Part shown: one piece after another, positions 34,897 to 47,290 of the stretch
Numbering within the stretch: the first letter of the stretch is position 1
How the letters are laid out: each line of letters starts with the position of its first letter
Assembly: GCA_963920765.1 (NCBI GenBank)
Contig: OY987243.1
Span: forward strand, 32,487,060-32,551,059
Direction: 5' to 3'
Origin: Ulota crispa
Lineage: Eukaryota > Streptophyta > Bryopsida > Orthotrichales > Orthotrichaceae
DNA: 64,000 nucleotides
The notes under the pieces: generated by a model
What the model was told of the DNA's origin: nothing
What the model saw: only the letters and a program-made list of their open reading frames with translations
Databases searched by the model: none
Made by a program: the position numbers and the translations under genes

Positions 34897-36553
34897 TTAA
34901 CTCCTAAGCGTCTTGCTAAGAAAAATTCAGCATACCTCCGACATGAAACCTTTAACACATTCTTTAAGTTTTTGGAAAGTTGCACAAGTAGTCACGTAAT
35001 CCAAACCGGTCATTCTATACCCAACTATAAATCAAAATGTTTTAAACCGATTTGATTTCAAATTCAAGTAAATCTGCAAAATCCCCACTGTTGAGAATCT
35101 CATGTCTTCCAATTTGGGCAACAGTTCAAAATATGGATTTTGGACTTTCATGTAATATTTTCTCAAAAAAAAAATTTACCTAATTGCTAATCTCATGAGA
35201 TTGTGTCTTGCTACACTTGATGGAAAAAAAAAAAAAAATCCATAAATTGATAAAAAATCCAAAGGATATGGTCACTCAAAGTAGCTAGATTCCACTAGCT
35301 CCTTACTTTAGAGCTAAAAAACCTTGCCCAAATCAAAAAAAAAAAGTGATGCATCACCAAACTTCTCCCTTGTACTGTACAGTACCCTAAAGAAAGTATA
35401 TGGAAGTTCATTTTCCAGCATTCAAAGAAGTTGGTATAACATAGAAAATAATTGGCATTTTGTCCTCATATTTTTTGCATGTAATCCTTGTGCCATCTCA
35501 ATCAAGCATACCAAATTTCAGCTCCTAATAATCAAAATCTTATTTTTGTTGAATTATTTTTATTAAAATTCATGGGTTTTACTTGATAATTGATTAAAAA
35601 ACATTGGTGATGAATTTTTGAGATTTGATTGCACAAATATGTAGGAAACATCTGTACACACATCTTTCCTTTTAACTAAAATCTTCAAAAAGTTTCAAAT
35701 TCCTTCTTTTGAAGTTTCCATGGTAGGGTGATCATGCCCAAATTTAGTAAAATAAATATTTTGATTTTTTAATTAGCTTTTGGCAAACTAAACATATCAT
35801 CATGCTCAAAGGTACAAACTCAATCACAATATACAAGTCAAATAGAAAAACCTTATGACCATAAAGAAATATCTATTTTACTAAATTTGGGCATGATCAC
35901 CCTACCATGGAAACTTCAAAAGAAGGAATTTTGAAACTTTTTGAAGATTTTAGTTAAAAGGAAAGATGTGTGTACGGATGTTTCCTACATATTTGTGTAA
36001 TCAAACCTCAAAAATTCATCATCAATGTTTTTTAATCAATTATCAAGTAAAACCATGAATTTTAATCAAAATAATTCACCAAAAATAAGATTTTGGTTAT
36101 TAGGAGCTGAAATTTGGTACGCTTGATTGAGATGGCACAAGGATCATATGCAAAAAATATGAGGACAAAATGCCAATTATTTTTTATGTTATACCAACTT
36201 CTTTGAATGCTAGAAAATGGACTTCCATATACTTTCTTTAGGGTACTGTACAATATGAGACATGAGAGCACCCATTCCATCCGCTCTCTAGGCCGCTTCC
36301 TTCGTTTGCCCAAAGACATTCTTCTCTTAATTGTTGAAAAAATAGAATATCTTCCATATTCCATGTAGAATCTAGAGCAAAGGAGGCGCATCAAGGAACA
36401 ACAAGCCAATCAAAATTTTTTATTGAACTAACAACTCCATTTGGACTTGAGTAGCAGACCAAAATTTGAGCTAAAATTGCCTCTTTTGTATACTTTCAGA
36501 CCTCCAAGCACCCCTTGTGGCCAAATTTGGCTCTTTGGTCCTTTAGGAGTTAA
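34897..36553. mobile_element. Possible TTAA-bounded element enclosing a giant hairpin
   Basis: The left end reads TTAACTCCTAAGCGTC and the right end GGTCCTTTAGGAGTTAA, bounded by TTAA at 34897-34900 and 36550-36553. The pairing rests only on these outer bases. The hairpin at 35370-36253 lies within. Confidence 0.35.
35370..36253. repeat. Near-perfect inverted repeat with arms of about 390 bp
   Basis: The arms 35370-35761 and 35867-36253 are complementary with few mismatches around a loop of about 105 bases. Diagnostic matches are CTAAAGAAAGTATATGGAAG against its complement near 36230, and CATGGTAGGGTGATCATGCC against 35891-35910. The outermost bases contain TACTGTACAGTA. The symmetrical open frames in both arms are consequences of the repeat. 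Confidence 0.9.
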
Positions 36554-36599
36554 GAGTGGTAGTAGCAAAGAAAAATTAGATGCACTTGGACACACTTTT

Positions 36600-37018
36600 G
36601 GACTGCATTTGTATTGCTAATAGAAAATTGACCATCTAAGGGCTCATTCCTCTTTTTCATGGTCTTCCGTGGATGGGAAGATGTTATGTTCATTCTTCAA
36701 ACAAAGAGAAATAGATGCAAAATGTAACACAAGTTGTTTCATATTTTTTGAAGCACTTTTGAATTACTTATGAATTTTCAAAGTGCATGTGTCATAGGTC
36801 CCTATTTATGTCCCTAAACCTTCCATGAACTGTTCACTTGCAAGTTGTGAAGAGATTTGGGGATGCAAGGAGAATGATTGGCTCTTGCAATTAAAAACAA
36901 CTTTTTTTCCTAGCATTCAATGACTATAAGAGGCCAATTTATGAACCACCTCATGTTCATTTCACCACACTCTATGTGGGCAGTTCAAAATGCCTAGGCA
37001 GAATTTGAGCCTCCTACC
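36600..37018. mobile_element. Family C element, fuller copy
   Basis: It ends GAGCCTCCTACC at 37018. About 36615-36960 is the reverse complement of 464-790. The left border is approximate (CCATCTAAGGGCTCAT near 36628). Confidence 0.5.
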
Positions 37019-37069
37019 TTACCCCTCCTAACACCAAGTGTGAAAATGTCCTGAGGCCTATTTTGAGCT

Positions 37070-37678
37070 TCTAGGAGTTAGCTCTAAAGTGAACAAAAAG
37101 CCAAAATTTTGATAAGTTGTATAATTAAGAGAAATTGTAATCATACAAGTTCAAACTAAATATGCTAAAGAAAAGAAAACACATCAATATCACTTAAGGA
37201 TTGAAAGATTATAATATTTGATCATGTTGACTTTGTGAGAATGACTTACAGTCTTTTTATCCTCTTTTCACACATCAAATCTAAAAAATTAGTCACCAAA
37301 CAAATTTGAGGTAAAAGTACAATACATACATAACTCCAATCAAGGGCTATTAGAAATGTATTCTACAATTTTTTGAAATAAATTTTTAGTGTAAACTTTT
37401 CTCTAAGATCTAGTGTATTTGAGGCTCATTTCCAAGAGCTCTCAACACTACAAAAATCAAGATTGCAATTGACACCCTTGCACAAAGTCTTGAATAGAAC
37501 AATCACAATCAATAATTTTTAAAATCAGGTTTTTGATGCTAGAACTAGACTTCAAAAAAATATATAAATAAAATATAAACTAATAAAAATAACAACTTAT
37601 AGCAACTTAGTTAGATTTTATTAAACTTCAAAGAATTTTTTACATCAGAATTTGGTGCCTTAGGCATTTAGGGGTTAA
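37070..37678 (-). mobile_element. TTAA-bounded element, family H, copy in reverse orientation
   Basis: The interior matches 40799-41450 in the same orientation (TAGTGTATTTGAGGCTCATT and others). The right end is GGCATTTAGGGGTTAA with TTAA at 37675-37678. The left TTAA appears mutated to TTAG. Confidence 0.65.
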
Positions 37679-38491
37679 CCCCTCCTAGAGTAGGGGAGTG
37701 GGTAGCATGTAGATTTGAAGCATTCAACCCAAACTGAATTATGGCATAAAGGAGAGATTTTAGATAGATAATCTCATTTTGGCAAAAAAGTAAAAAGTAA
37801 AAAAGAAATCCCTTCTATCCATGTCAAATTGAATCAATTCAAAGGTTTCTTTATGACCAAACCAATCACATAATTGAAAAATAAACAAAAATACTGCCAT
37901 ATTTAATTATTCATGGATTCTGCAAAGTTCATATAGAAATAAATAAATGACAAGGTATCTCATGTTGGGTTAATTTGTTTAAATGTTTTGAGACTTCCTA
38001 GTTTTTTTTCCATATACCATCTAAACATTAAGAGAAATTTAGGTGTTTCACATAGTCCATAATTATAAGCATAGTCCATAAATGCATGAGTCATTTGTAT
38101 TTGGTCAAATATGACATAGTATCTTACTAAGCATACATGGATGTACTTTGTCTATTTCATACATCTCATATGATAAGCATTTGAAATCATCCATTATCCA
38201 CATTAGAAATGCTTGCACATGTAGGGGTTCAAGAAGCATAGCCTTTGTATATTGCGGTTTTCCAAAACTCCTAAAATTCTTGTAACATATCAATATACTC
38301 TAATTTTTAATAGTGCTAAAATTCCATCTTTTCAATAAATTGGATGTCCAAACTCCAAAGTGAACTTTTTCAAATTTTGTGTGGTTGTGGCCTTAAGTTT
38401 GTTCAAATGCTTAAATTCCTTTCACATCTTCAATTGCAAAGCAAGGAAATCACTAATTATCACTACATTTTATTGGTAAAACATCAAGTAA

Positions 38492-38492
<1 letters not shown>
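37679..38492. other. AT-rich intergenic DNA, nothing recognised
   Basis: No gene, paired element or tandem structure is visible. Confidence 0.35.

Positions 38493-38568
<76 letters not shown>
38493..38568. repeat. (AT)n microsatellite
   Basis: About 37 TA units without interruption. Confidence 0.95.
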
Positions 38569-38571
<3 letters not shown>

Positions 38572-40798
38572 TGATATGTTATTCTTTGCTTGCGGCATGT
38601 TAAGGGAACCCTAAACCTTGATATTTCTGTAAATTGAAGTAAATTGGTTTAACAACAATAAGGTTGGAATTATAAAGAAGAAGCAACATGTATGGAGAAT
38701 ATATGCTTTTGTTTCATTTTGGATATTACAGTTCAATTTGTATAGTTTTCTAAGTTTCCCATGGACCACTGTCAATTCTTTTAAGTATCATAAAATACCC
38801 AAACTTTCAAAGGACACCAAAGTGAATGATAATTTATGCCGTGGTTGCTCACAAGTTACAGAAAGCCATGTTCAAATAATTCTAAACAATGGACTGTCCA
38901 GAAATAATAACACATTTTTTTGTTATTTCGGAAGCATATGCAAACCATTTGAGATCTCTCAATGTTTTGCTTACATATTTTCCATACTCCGTTTTTCACA
39001 CAACGGTACGTTTCTTTTTTTATTCTTTTTTTCTCAAGTTTTGTATTTGTGATGTGCGCTTTGCAACAGCTGAATGCTCAGTTATGGGGCCATCTTGAGG
39101 GATGTCACGGATATAGGACCTATAAAGGACTAACAATTGCATGATACCAAACACACGAAACAGGAGCACGGCTTGAGTGCAATGTTTTAACAAGCCATGT
39201 GCACTATCACTTTTGTTTTTCATTTTGTTTGATGCCAGAAAACTTTTAGAATTTCAATAATTTTTTCTTTCATATATGAAATTGCCCAAGTGCACTGTGT
39301 ATTATTTGCTTGCACTCTAGGACAGCAGAACAGCGCAAAAGACAAGAAAACAATCAACTACAAATTTGAGGTTGTCAAAACTTGGGGCTATTTGAACCAA
39401 AAGTTTAGCCCAATTTCATTTAAAACAAAACCTTGTAATCTTTCATGTGTACTGTTGATTTCTAATCACATTCATTTAAAACAAGGAGCTATGCCACAAG
39501 GGGCTTTAGTTTTTGGATCATTGGCTTGACATTTTCATTTTTATTGTAGCTTCTCTCAATACAAAATTTCCGTCCCTCTGGTTTAGAGCCAACAAAACAA
39601 TATGTTCAATTTTGACTTTCAATCATATCATTTCAACAAAGTTCCAACAAGCTAGGGAATCTTACGGGCACCTTGACACATGCCCACCTACTAACCAGCC
39701 ATAAAAAAATCTTCAATTCTACATTGGAGAAGGCACATATATAGTTGGAAGAAATGCCAAGAGCAGGCCTTAGGAGATGGGAGTACTAAGTCAATTGCAA
39801 TACAAGAGCGCTACTTTTTTCTTAGTACCAATTGCCCTTTCTTCTCCCATACAAGATACTTTGAATTTCTTCATAACCTTGTATGTTGCGTAGGTTTTGT
39901 CAATGCCACATAGCAACAACAAAGGAATACAAGGAACACAAAGGAAGTTTTTTTTTTCCTTGAATAGAGAGGAAAAACTTGCTATAATGGCAAAAAGTGC
40001 TCTTTCCACTGCTTTTGCCGAGCTGTATTGGAGCTAGATGTACTTGAACCAACTTGTAATATTTCTGAACATCAATTTTAGCACAATACCCACCTGATTC
40101 CATGTTTGCATTTGGTGCATGCATTGAATATATTTTAAGGGCTGAAATAATTGATAGCTACTCTAAAAACAATTAGTATGTCTAGGACCAACATGAGACC
40201 CTCCATGCCTCTCCAACATCCCTCTATGCAGCCTAAACCTTCTTATTGAAGTCATTTTTCAAGCGCTTTGTTTGCAAGTCTCTATGTTTGGTGGTCTTTT
40301 TTTCTTGAATTATGTAACAAAACTTGACTTTCTTTTTCAAATGCTCAATTTTTTTCCAATCAAGACATGGTATAAGATGAATGACTCTACAATATTCAAA
40401 CCCAAACCCTAATTTCAAGGAATTGAGAAGTCTTTATGTACCTTTGATCACTTATAGTTTTGTTCTTAAGCTTGTAAAAAGGCAAAGCCTATGTTCAAGA
40501 GCTTCAACATTAAAAAAATCACTTTACTTATTCATTTTTGCCGATCTGTATGGGTGAATTTTTAATGACATTTTTTAAATATGGAATCGCGTGCCTTCTA
40601 ACAGCCACACGAATTTTATATTCATTTGTGGAGATTTGAATTACAACACATTTGTAAAGAAAATAGAGAAAAAAACAATCAAAATAAAGAGTGCTGACAG
40701 TTTTAAAAAGCCTCATTGAGGGATACAGGAAAGTACAGATCATCATGTTGCAATCAGTCTCTCGTGTCGTCTACACTAAATATTGCATTTAGGTTACC
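38569..40798. other. AT-rich intergenic DNA, nothing recognised
   Basis: Open frames are short, overlap on both strands and show no motifs. No element ends could be paired. Confidence 0.35.
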
Positions 40799-41450
40799 TT
40801 AACCCCTAAATGTCCAAGGACTTTCTGAACTTCTTGGCATTTTCAAGAAAGTGAAAAATTGACCAATTTTTTCATAAATCTCATTGAGTTTTTTAAAATT
40901 GTAATCGTACAAATTTAAACTTGACATGTTAGAGATTATATGGAAAAAGAAAACACAAGAATATCATTTATAGTTTGAAAGATTATAACATTTGAACATG
41001 AGGGTGTTAAAACTGCAAAAGTGACTTGAAGTTTTTTACTCCTCATTTCACATGTCAAATCTAAAAAGTTGGTCATCAAAAAAATATGAGGTTTAAGGTC
41101 ATTACATGTTTAACTTTAGCCAATTTACAACTTCCAAAATCTACTCTTGTATTTTTTTTAAATGGATTTCTAATGCGGATTTTTCTCCAAGCTCTAGTGT
41201 ATTTGAGGCTCATTTTCAAGATCTTCCAACACTAGAAAACTCAAGATTGCAGTGGACACCTTTTACAAAATCTTGAATAGAAAAATCATGAACATTCATT
41301 TTCAAAATTGGATTTTTGATGTTGAAAATAGACTTCAAAAAGAACTTGTATTCAAAAGGAAACACCAAAAATAGTGATTTGATAAGATTTAATTTGTCTT
41401 CAAAGTTTTGCAAACACCCAAATTGGGTGCCTTGGGCATTTTGAGGTTAA
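40799..41450 (-). mobile_element. TTAA-bounded element, family H, copy in reverse orientation
   Basis: TTAACCCCTAAATGTCCAAG at the left and CCTTGGGCATTTTGAGGTTAA-type bases at the right (TTAA 40799-40802 and 41447-41450). The whole interior is the reverse complement of 18558-19208. The next element begins within its right TTAA. Confidence 0.8.
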
Positions 41451-41965
41451 GAGCATCGCCAATGCAATCGTAACGAGGGCCGATATAACAAGCCCATATT
41501 TTTTAATTAATAATTGATTGTAATATAAATTTTATATGATTTGAATGGCATGACTTTTCTTATTGTAAAAACACAATAAAATTTAGGTTTAGGGTTTAGG
41601 GTGATTTAGATATATGGCATCAAATGTTAGCTAGCTTCCAAAAACTTTAGAGGCCTCACCAAATCAAGCCTATAGAGGGGAAAATCAGCTAAGGGCGTGG
41701 TATAAATGGTCTTGTATACCATGCCCTTGGCTGATTTTCCCCTCTATAGGCTTGATTTGGTGAGGCCTCTAAATTTTTGGAAGCTAGCTTTCATTTGATG
41801 CGTTATATCTAAATCACCCTAAACCCTAAATCTAAATTTCATTGTGTTTTTACTACAAGAAAATTCATGCCATTCAAATCATATAAAATTTATATTACGA
41901 TCAATTATTAATTTAAAAAATGGTTTGTTATACTGGCCTTGGTTACAGTTGCATTGGTGATGCTT
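41451..41965. mobile_element. Tourist-like MITE forming a near-perfect 515-bp hairpin
   Basis: The ends GAGCATCGCCAATGCAA and TTGCATTGGTGATGCTT-type bases are flanked by TAA (41448-41450 and 41966-41968). The arms are inverted over nearly their full length around a loop near 41705-41720. Telomere-like TTTAGGG units sit in the left arm and CCCTAAA in the right arm at mirrored positions. The inner part is homologous to 13602-14143. Confidence 0.75.
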
Positions 41966-41968
41966 TAA

Positions 41969-42785
41969 CAATTAGGTTGCCGTATCTTGGAAAGTTTTCT
42001 CATCATTCATCTCTTGGTCACAAGGAGGCGTTTGCCACTTTCTAGATACTACAAATTTGCATGGTTTACAATCTAGATGTCACTAGTTTGTGTTTCAACT
42101 TCTTTGTTCTTGCTAAACCCTTAAAATTTGGTTTGTTGCAATAATTATTGATTAAAATTACCAAAGTATTAGTAATCATTTAAATAGTGTAAAATGTCAA
42201 GAAATTAGTGTGGGGCAACCTAAATGTAATATTCATAATACATTTAATATTGCATTCATCTTGTCTTCCCAATTAGGTTGTTTTACTTGAGAAGTTATCA
42301 TTCATTGCTTGGCCACTTGGGTGCACATGCAACTTTTTAGATATTATGATTTCACATGATTTACAACTTGAATACTACTAATTTGTTTTTCATCAACTTT
42401 GTTGTTGTTGCCAAGCCCTTTAAAGCTTTATATATTGCAGTAGATATAATGAAAATCACTGTAGTAGTGATAAATGTTTATGTAGTTTAAAATGCCAAGA
42501 AATTAGCGTGGAGCAACCCAAATGCAATATTTAATGTAGTATTTAAAAATACGGTTATAGGATCCGCATTTCTTATTGCAATAAAATGTTTGTTTGTTCT
42601 TGGAAGTCTTCAAAGTTTTAAAGCTTAGTAGAAACCAAAATTAGAAAAGATAAATTTTGTACATATTATTCCAAAGAAATAAGGAAAGTTTGAGGGGTGT
42701 TTAAATTCACGTGTTCAAACATATTCTCTTGAGATAAAACACCCAATATTCAAGTAGAAAGTATTCAAAGTGAATTGAACTTCAC
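41969..42785. other. Intergenic DNA, nothing recognised
   Basis: A phrase around AATTAGTGTGGGGCAACC (near 42203) and its variant near 42505 suggest an old partial duplication. No gene is seen. Confidence 0.3.
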
Positions 42786-43352
42786 TTAACCCCTAAAGGA
42801 CCAGCCCCTTTTCTGTGTGAAAATCACTGAAAACTGTCATTTTTGGGATGAAAGGAATGGTAATTTATTTGTTTATTTTAAATTTAACCGTAAGATTTTG
42901 CTCTAGATATAATGAGGTACTTGAGAAAAAAACGAGCTTACTTCAAATGAAAAGGAGTGAGATATTTACATGTGAAGTGAAGAAAAAAGTTTTTTTTTGT
43001 ACTGTCCAAAAATTTCAAAAGCCGTTGATCACTCCTATATCAAAAAAATTGCTCTATGCAAAGTTAAGGTTTTTTTTCCATGTAGGAGATCAAGTTAGGT
43101 ATGTGTGGGAGAAATTGCAAATAAATTGGAACTACACAACACATGGAAAAAAATAGTAAGTAAAAAGTAGAGAATGAGTCAAAACACTAAACTGTTGAGA
43201 ATTTAATTATTAAAATGAAAAATGCAAATCCCAACGGTCATAATGTTGTGACAAACAATCTACATCCTCTTGTTTTGTTTTTTTTCCCAAAATTTGAAAA
43301 TTGAGTAAAATAAAGGACTTCAAAGTTTATTTTAGAGTAGAGAATCTAGAAC

Positions 43353-44751
43353 CAAGGTTGCTAGGAGGCAAGCCTATGAGCGAGAGCCCATGAGTCTGTG
43401 AGCCTGTGAGCAATTAGTTTCAAACCTTGAAATTTACAAAGAGGTCCTATTACCATGGGTTTAGAGTGACCAAGATAAGCCGCACACTTATTACCGTGGA
43501 ACAAGCAATAGGGTGGCCCTTCACAAATGATATGTATTTTGCGGCCCTGCCATCTTGAATGATTAATTTGTGCTTCTTTGTACATACTGCTTGACATATA
43601 AATGTAATTTGTATTGGTGCAAACTAGCTTGATTCGGGACCTCTCATATGTTGTTTAAATTGTTCTTCATTCAGTTAGTACCGGAGACTAGGTTATTTTT
43701 CTAAACATTTGTCCGAAAATGATCTCAAAGACAATGTAGTGTCCGTGAGAATAAATTACAAACTTCCATTGGAAGTTCCTTCTACAGTGGTTCTATTATT
43801 TGAACATTCTTCCAAGAATTGATGTCTGAGGGTGGCTACTGTTCGCAAAGAAATGGACTTGAACATTCTTCCAATAATGATGTCCGAAGGTGGCTACTAT
43901 CCGCAAAGAAATGGACTTAAACATTTTTCCAAGAATGATTTTGCAACGTGCCCTATGTCCATGAAGAAATGAACTTGAACATTCTTCCAAGAATGATGTC
44001 CTAGGTAGGCTACTGTTCATGAAGAAATGCACCTTACTCCATTGAAGTTTACTGCAAGTGAACATTATGCCAAGAATGATGTTCTAGGGGTATCACTGCC
44101 CATGAACATTTTCAGCATATTTCTTACAGAGAGTAATAGAACTTCTATTGTGTGCTGTATGTAGAACTTCACCCTATAAGAGCTGGCGGATACGCCTACT
44201 TGCAATTTGTCAAAAACCTTCTACAACAAGTGGCTTCAGATGTCTGGTAATCGTGGAGGTAATATGCTTGAAGCTACTTGTGACAATGGTTGTTTTGTTC
44301 TTCTCTGTTTGTGACCAAATAATATCGAAAACTATGCACTCACTACTGCTCATCAAATCTGAACTCCCTCTTTGACAACTCGTGTAATACACTACTAAGT
44401 CATGGCAAATCAAATTCCCTCAATTTTTGCACCTTCTCTTCATTTTCTTGAATACTACCTATTTTGTTTTATTAATGCCCTATCATGTGCTACAACGATT
44501 TAGAAAACCTCTAAAACATTTGGCTTAATCTGCTTCAACTACACGGTCATGAGTGCAGCCCAATATCCATGGTAATTAGGACCTCATTCTTAATTTGAGT
44601 ACTATTTTCATTTAATTACTACAAGTGTTTAAACTCATCATTGTAAATTTTCATTAATACTTCAAATGCTTAGGATTTAGGCTCCACGCTCATGACTTTC
44701 TCGCTCCCGGCTCACAAGCTCACCGCTTGACACTCCCCCAATAGCGTCGTT
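43353..44751. mobile_element. Mutator-like non-autonomous element with 11-bp target duplication
   Basis: It is flanked by GAATCTAGAAC on both sides (43342-43352 and 44752-44762). The ends, CAAGGTTGCTAGGAGGCAAG and the complement of AACGACGCTATTGGGGG, are imperfect inverted repeats rich in GAGC. A target duplication of 9-11 bp fits Mutator-like elements. It has no transposase and contains a 60-bp tandem repeat. It is inserted in the family A element 42786-45108. Confidence 0.65.
43801..44110. repeat. Tandem repeat of about 60 bp, five copies
   Basis: Each unit begins like GAACATTCTTCCAAGAATGA and ends near AAGAAATGGACTT. Copies have diverged by 10-20%, and the fourth is longer. Confidence 0.8.
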
Positions 44752-45108
44752 GAATCTAGAACTACTCGCAAACAAAAAGTCCTCATAACTTTCATCTCAT
44801 CTATTAGAATTAATTAATTCAAAGCTCCTCACATCTATATAAGTCTAAAGAACCTATTTCAGATTTTTTATTTGAAAAAAATGAAAATTTTAAAGAAGTT
44901 TTTGGTTGCCCAGGGAGCAGCATTTTCCAGATTTTCATGCATAACTTCTTCAATAAATGTCAAAATGAAGAAAAAATTACATTTCCACATAGATTTTTGA
45001 ATTCCTCACCTTCAATAAAAGTTTCAAAAAATCAAAGTAGTTTAGCCATAGGTACATGCACAAAATCCCATTTGTCCCTTGAAGGGACAATGGTCCTATA
45101 GGAGTTAA

Positions 45109-46640
45109 TGATGCAGGCATACCATTGGCAAGAGGCATACAAAAAATTGATGTAAATTCTGTTGATTGTTATTGTTGTTATTTGTAAAGAAACCATAATC
45201 TGAAAGTCACTTTCTATCTGCTAATATGAAAAGATTAACTCCTTATAAACCAAGAGTGCAAATTTTGAAAAAACCATCCACTGCTAACAAGTTCCATCTA
45301 TGTATAACTTGTTTTTCACCTGCCCACATGCTATTAGATCTTTGTATCAATTTTCAGTGTTTTTTGGTATAATTCTCAAAAAGTCTTAGAGTGCAATTAT
45401 TCTATAGGCTCAAAAGTACAAATTTTTTTCACCTTCAAAAACTATATTTTCTAATTAAAAACAAGGACTGTTCAAATCTAATTAAAAACAACTATTGTAA
45501 AACATTTTAAAGACTATCACTATTGGAACCTTACACTCGAGCTTACACTATAACTGTAAGCATGGAAGAGAAAAATCGTTGTGATTTTTTAAAATTTTCT
45601 GTAAGTAATCAATTTGAAGATGTGTATTTGATAAATAACGATGAGTGCAATGATAGATTCAACTACACATAACATTCAGTAGCGCTCATTATGTCTGCCC
45701 TCCCTCTAGATGAAGAGTGTGGAATATTCCACACTCTTTCATCTTACTAAATGGAAAAGTGTGGAATATTCCACATCCATCAATAGCTAAGAGGACACAT
45801 GGTTGAATTTGTTACAGAGTTTATGAAAAAAGCTTAGTTTAGTGCACATACGTCGATGTGAGGGCTAGCCATGTCAGAAAAAAAAAAAAAAAAAAAAAAA
45901 TTGGGTTTCATGATGAACTTCGTAGATGATACCTGAAGAGAGGGAAAGGCAGCCTCTCTTCAAGCTACTAAATGTTATGATGGATGTGATTTATGGGTTG
46001 TTTATTTTATAGTTTTTATAATTTAATATTTAATTATTCTTGCAGATCACATTAAATGATTGCCTTCACACTTTAGGAATCTAAGATCCCTCAATCCTTA
46101 AAAGCATAAAGTTATTCTTTAGGAGGTCAACATTAAATCCATTATTTTTGTTCTTGAGTTTAGTCTAGAGGAAGAATTCTCAATTTATTACATGAGAAGA
46201 TTTGAGCACTTCAACCAAATTCAAATAAATATAATAGTTCATCCCTTTAAAACCTAATCAAAACCTATTTTGAGGAAATTGTTAAAGTGGTGACCAATAT
46301 TTTATAAGTTGATGATACTGTTCATTAAATGTGAGAACTCTTAAAATGAAATGAAAAATGGTCACATGCATTTTTTTGGATGCGTTTGGATGAAAAGAAT
46401 AAATTTCTACCCAAAATGAAATTTTAAACATAAAATATGTCATTTATCAAATTTTTGTCATAAGTTTGATAGCAATGGGGATTAGGTATGACGAGGATTG
46501 TTATGTTTAATTATGTTTGCCATGCTTTCAATTCCTCACAAACCATGCATTCACCTTTAGAAACCATGAATAAATGGAAACAAGTTCCAAATACACAAGA
46601 CTTTATTTTTTCATCTATTCATACATAATTATATTTGCGT
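45109..46640. other. Intergenic DNA with a duplicated palindrome and a poly(A) run
   Basis: The perfect palindrome AGTGTGGAATATTCCACACT lies near 45717-45736, and a close variant follows at about 45765. A run of 24 A lies at about 45877-45900. No gene is seen. Confidence 0.4.
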
Positions 46641-46649
46641 GATTATTGT

Positions 46650-47290
46650 CTAATATTCTTGGGGAGGTAACTTACCGCATTTTAGAAATAACATGCGGTA
46701 AAATATAGGTAGCATTTTATTCTTTTTGGGTAAAATCTATAAAAAGCTTAAAAATAAGATAGAGGTCATGAAAAGGTAAAAATCATTTATAAGTAATTTA
46801 GGTAACCTTTAAATGTGGGTCATTAGTATTTTGTACATGTAATTTAGTCTGTCATATATTGGATCCTCTAAACTAAATTTGCTATAGCATGTGTGTACAA
46901 TTGGGAGCACAATTGGGTCAAATGTTTTTTGTTTTGTTTTGTTTTTTTGTTTTGGCAAATAAATGCCCAATTTCTTCAAATTAAAATGGGTAGCTTCAAG
47001 GCTTTAGGAAGAAAAAAAGGGTTGTGTACTTCTTTGTCTAATTTTTCTCCTTTCAACTTGTTTTTCAATTCTAGGTTTTTCTTTATAAAGAATATAGCCT
47101 AGAATAAATTGCATTGAAGTATAAAGTATAAGTAATGATAGAGTTCCATCAAATAAGCCATTTTGCCAATTATAAGTAACTATAGGGATCTTTTAATTCT
47201 TACCTATGAGATAAAAACCCCCTAAAAAAAACCCCTCGCTGCCCGGGATACTCAAAATATACATAGAGTAACCTCCCCAAATTAATATTT
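46650..47290. mobile_element. Possible inverted-repeat element
   Basis: TTGGGGAGGTAACTTACC near 46658 and its approximate complement (AGTAACCTCCCCAAATTAAT) near 47268 are inverted. Between them, 46950-47170 resembles a diverged copy of the arm of the 4.5-kb element at 14917-15349 (CAATTTCTTCAAATTAAAA with GGTAGCTTCAAGGC). Confidence 0.35.

Larger units (their letters stand above)
42786..45108. mobile_element. TTAA-bounded element, family A, with a nested insertion
   Basis: The left end is TTAACCCCTAAAGGACC (TTAA 42786-42789) and the right end GGTCCTATAGGAGTTAA (TTAA 45105-45108). The right part, 44763-45108, matches 33900-34247. A 1.4-kb element (43353-44751) interrupts it. The left part differs from the other family A copies, so the element may be chimeric. 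Confidence 0.55.

Noticed and set aside
35324-36409. Two similar 80-115 codon frames in opposite orientation
   Set aside because: They are mirror images within the arms of one long inverted repeat, not a gene pair.
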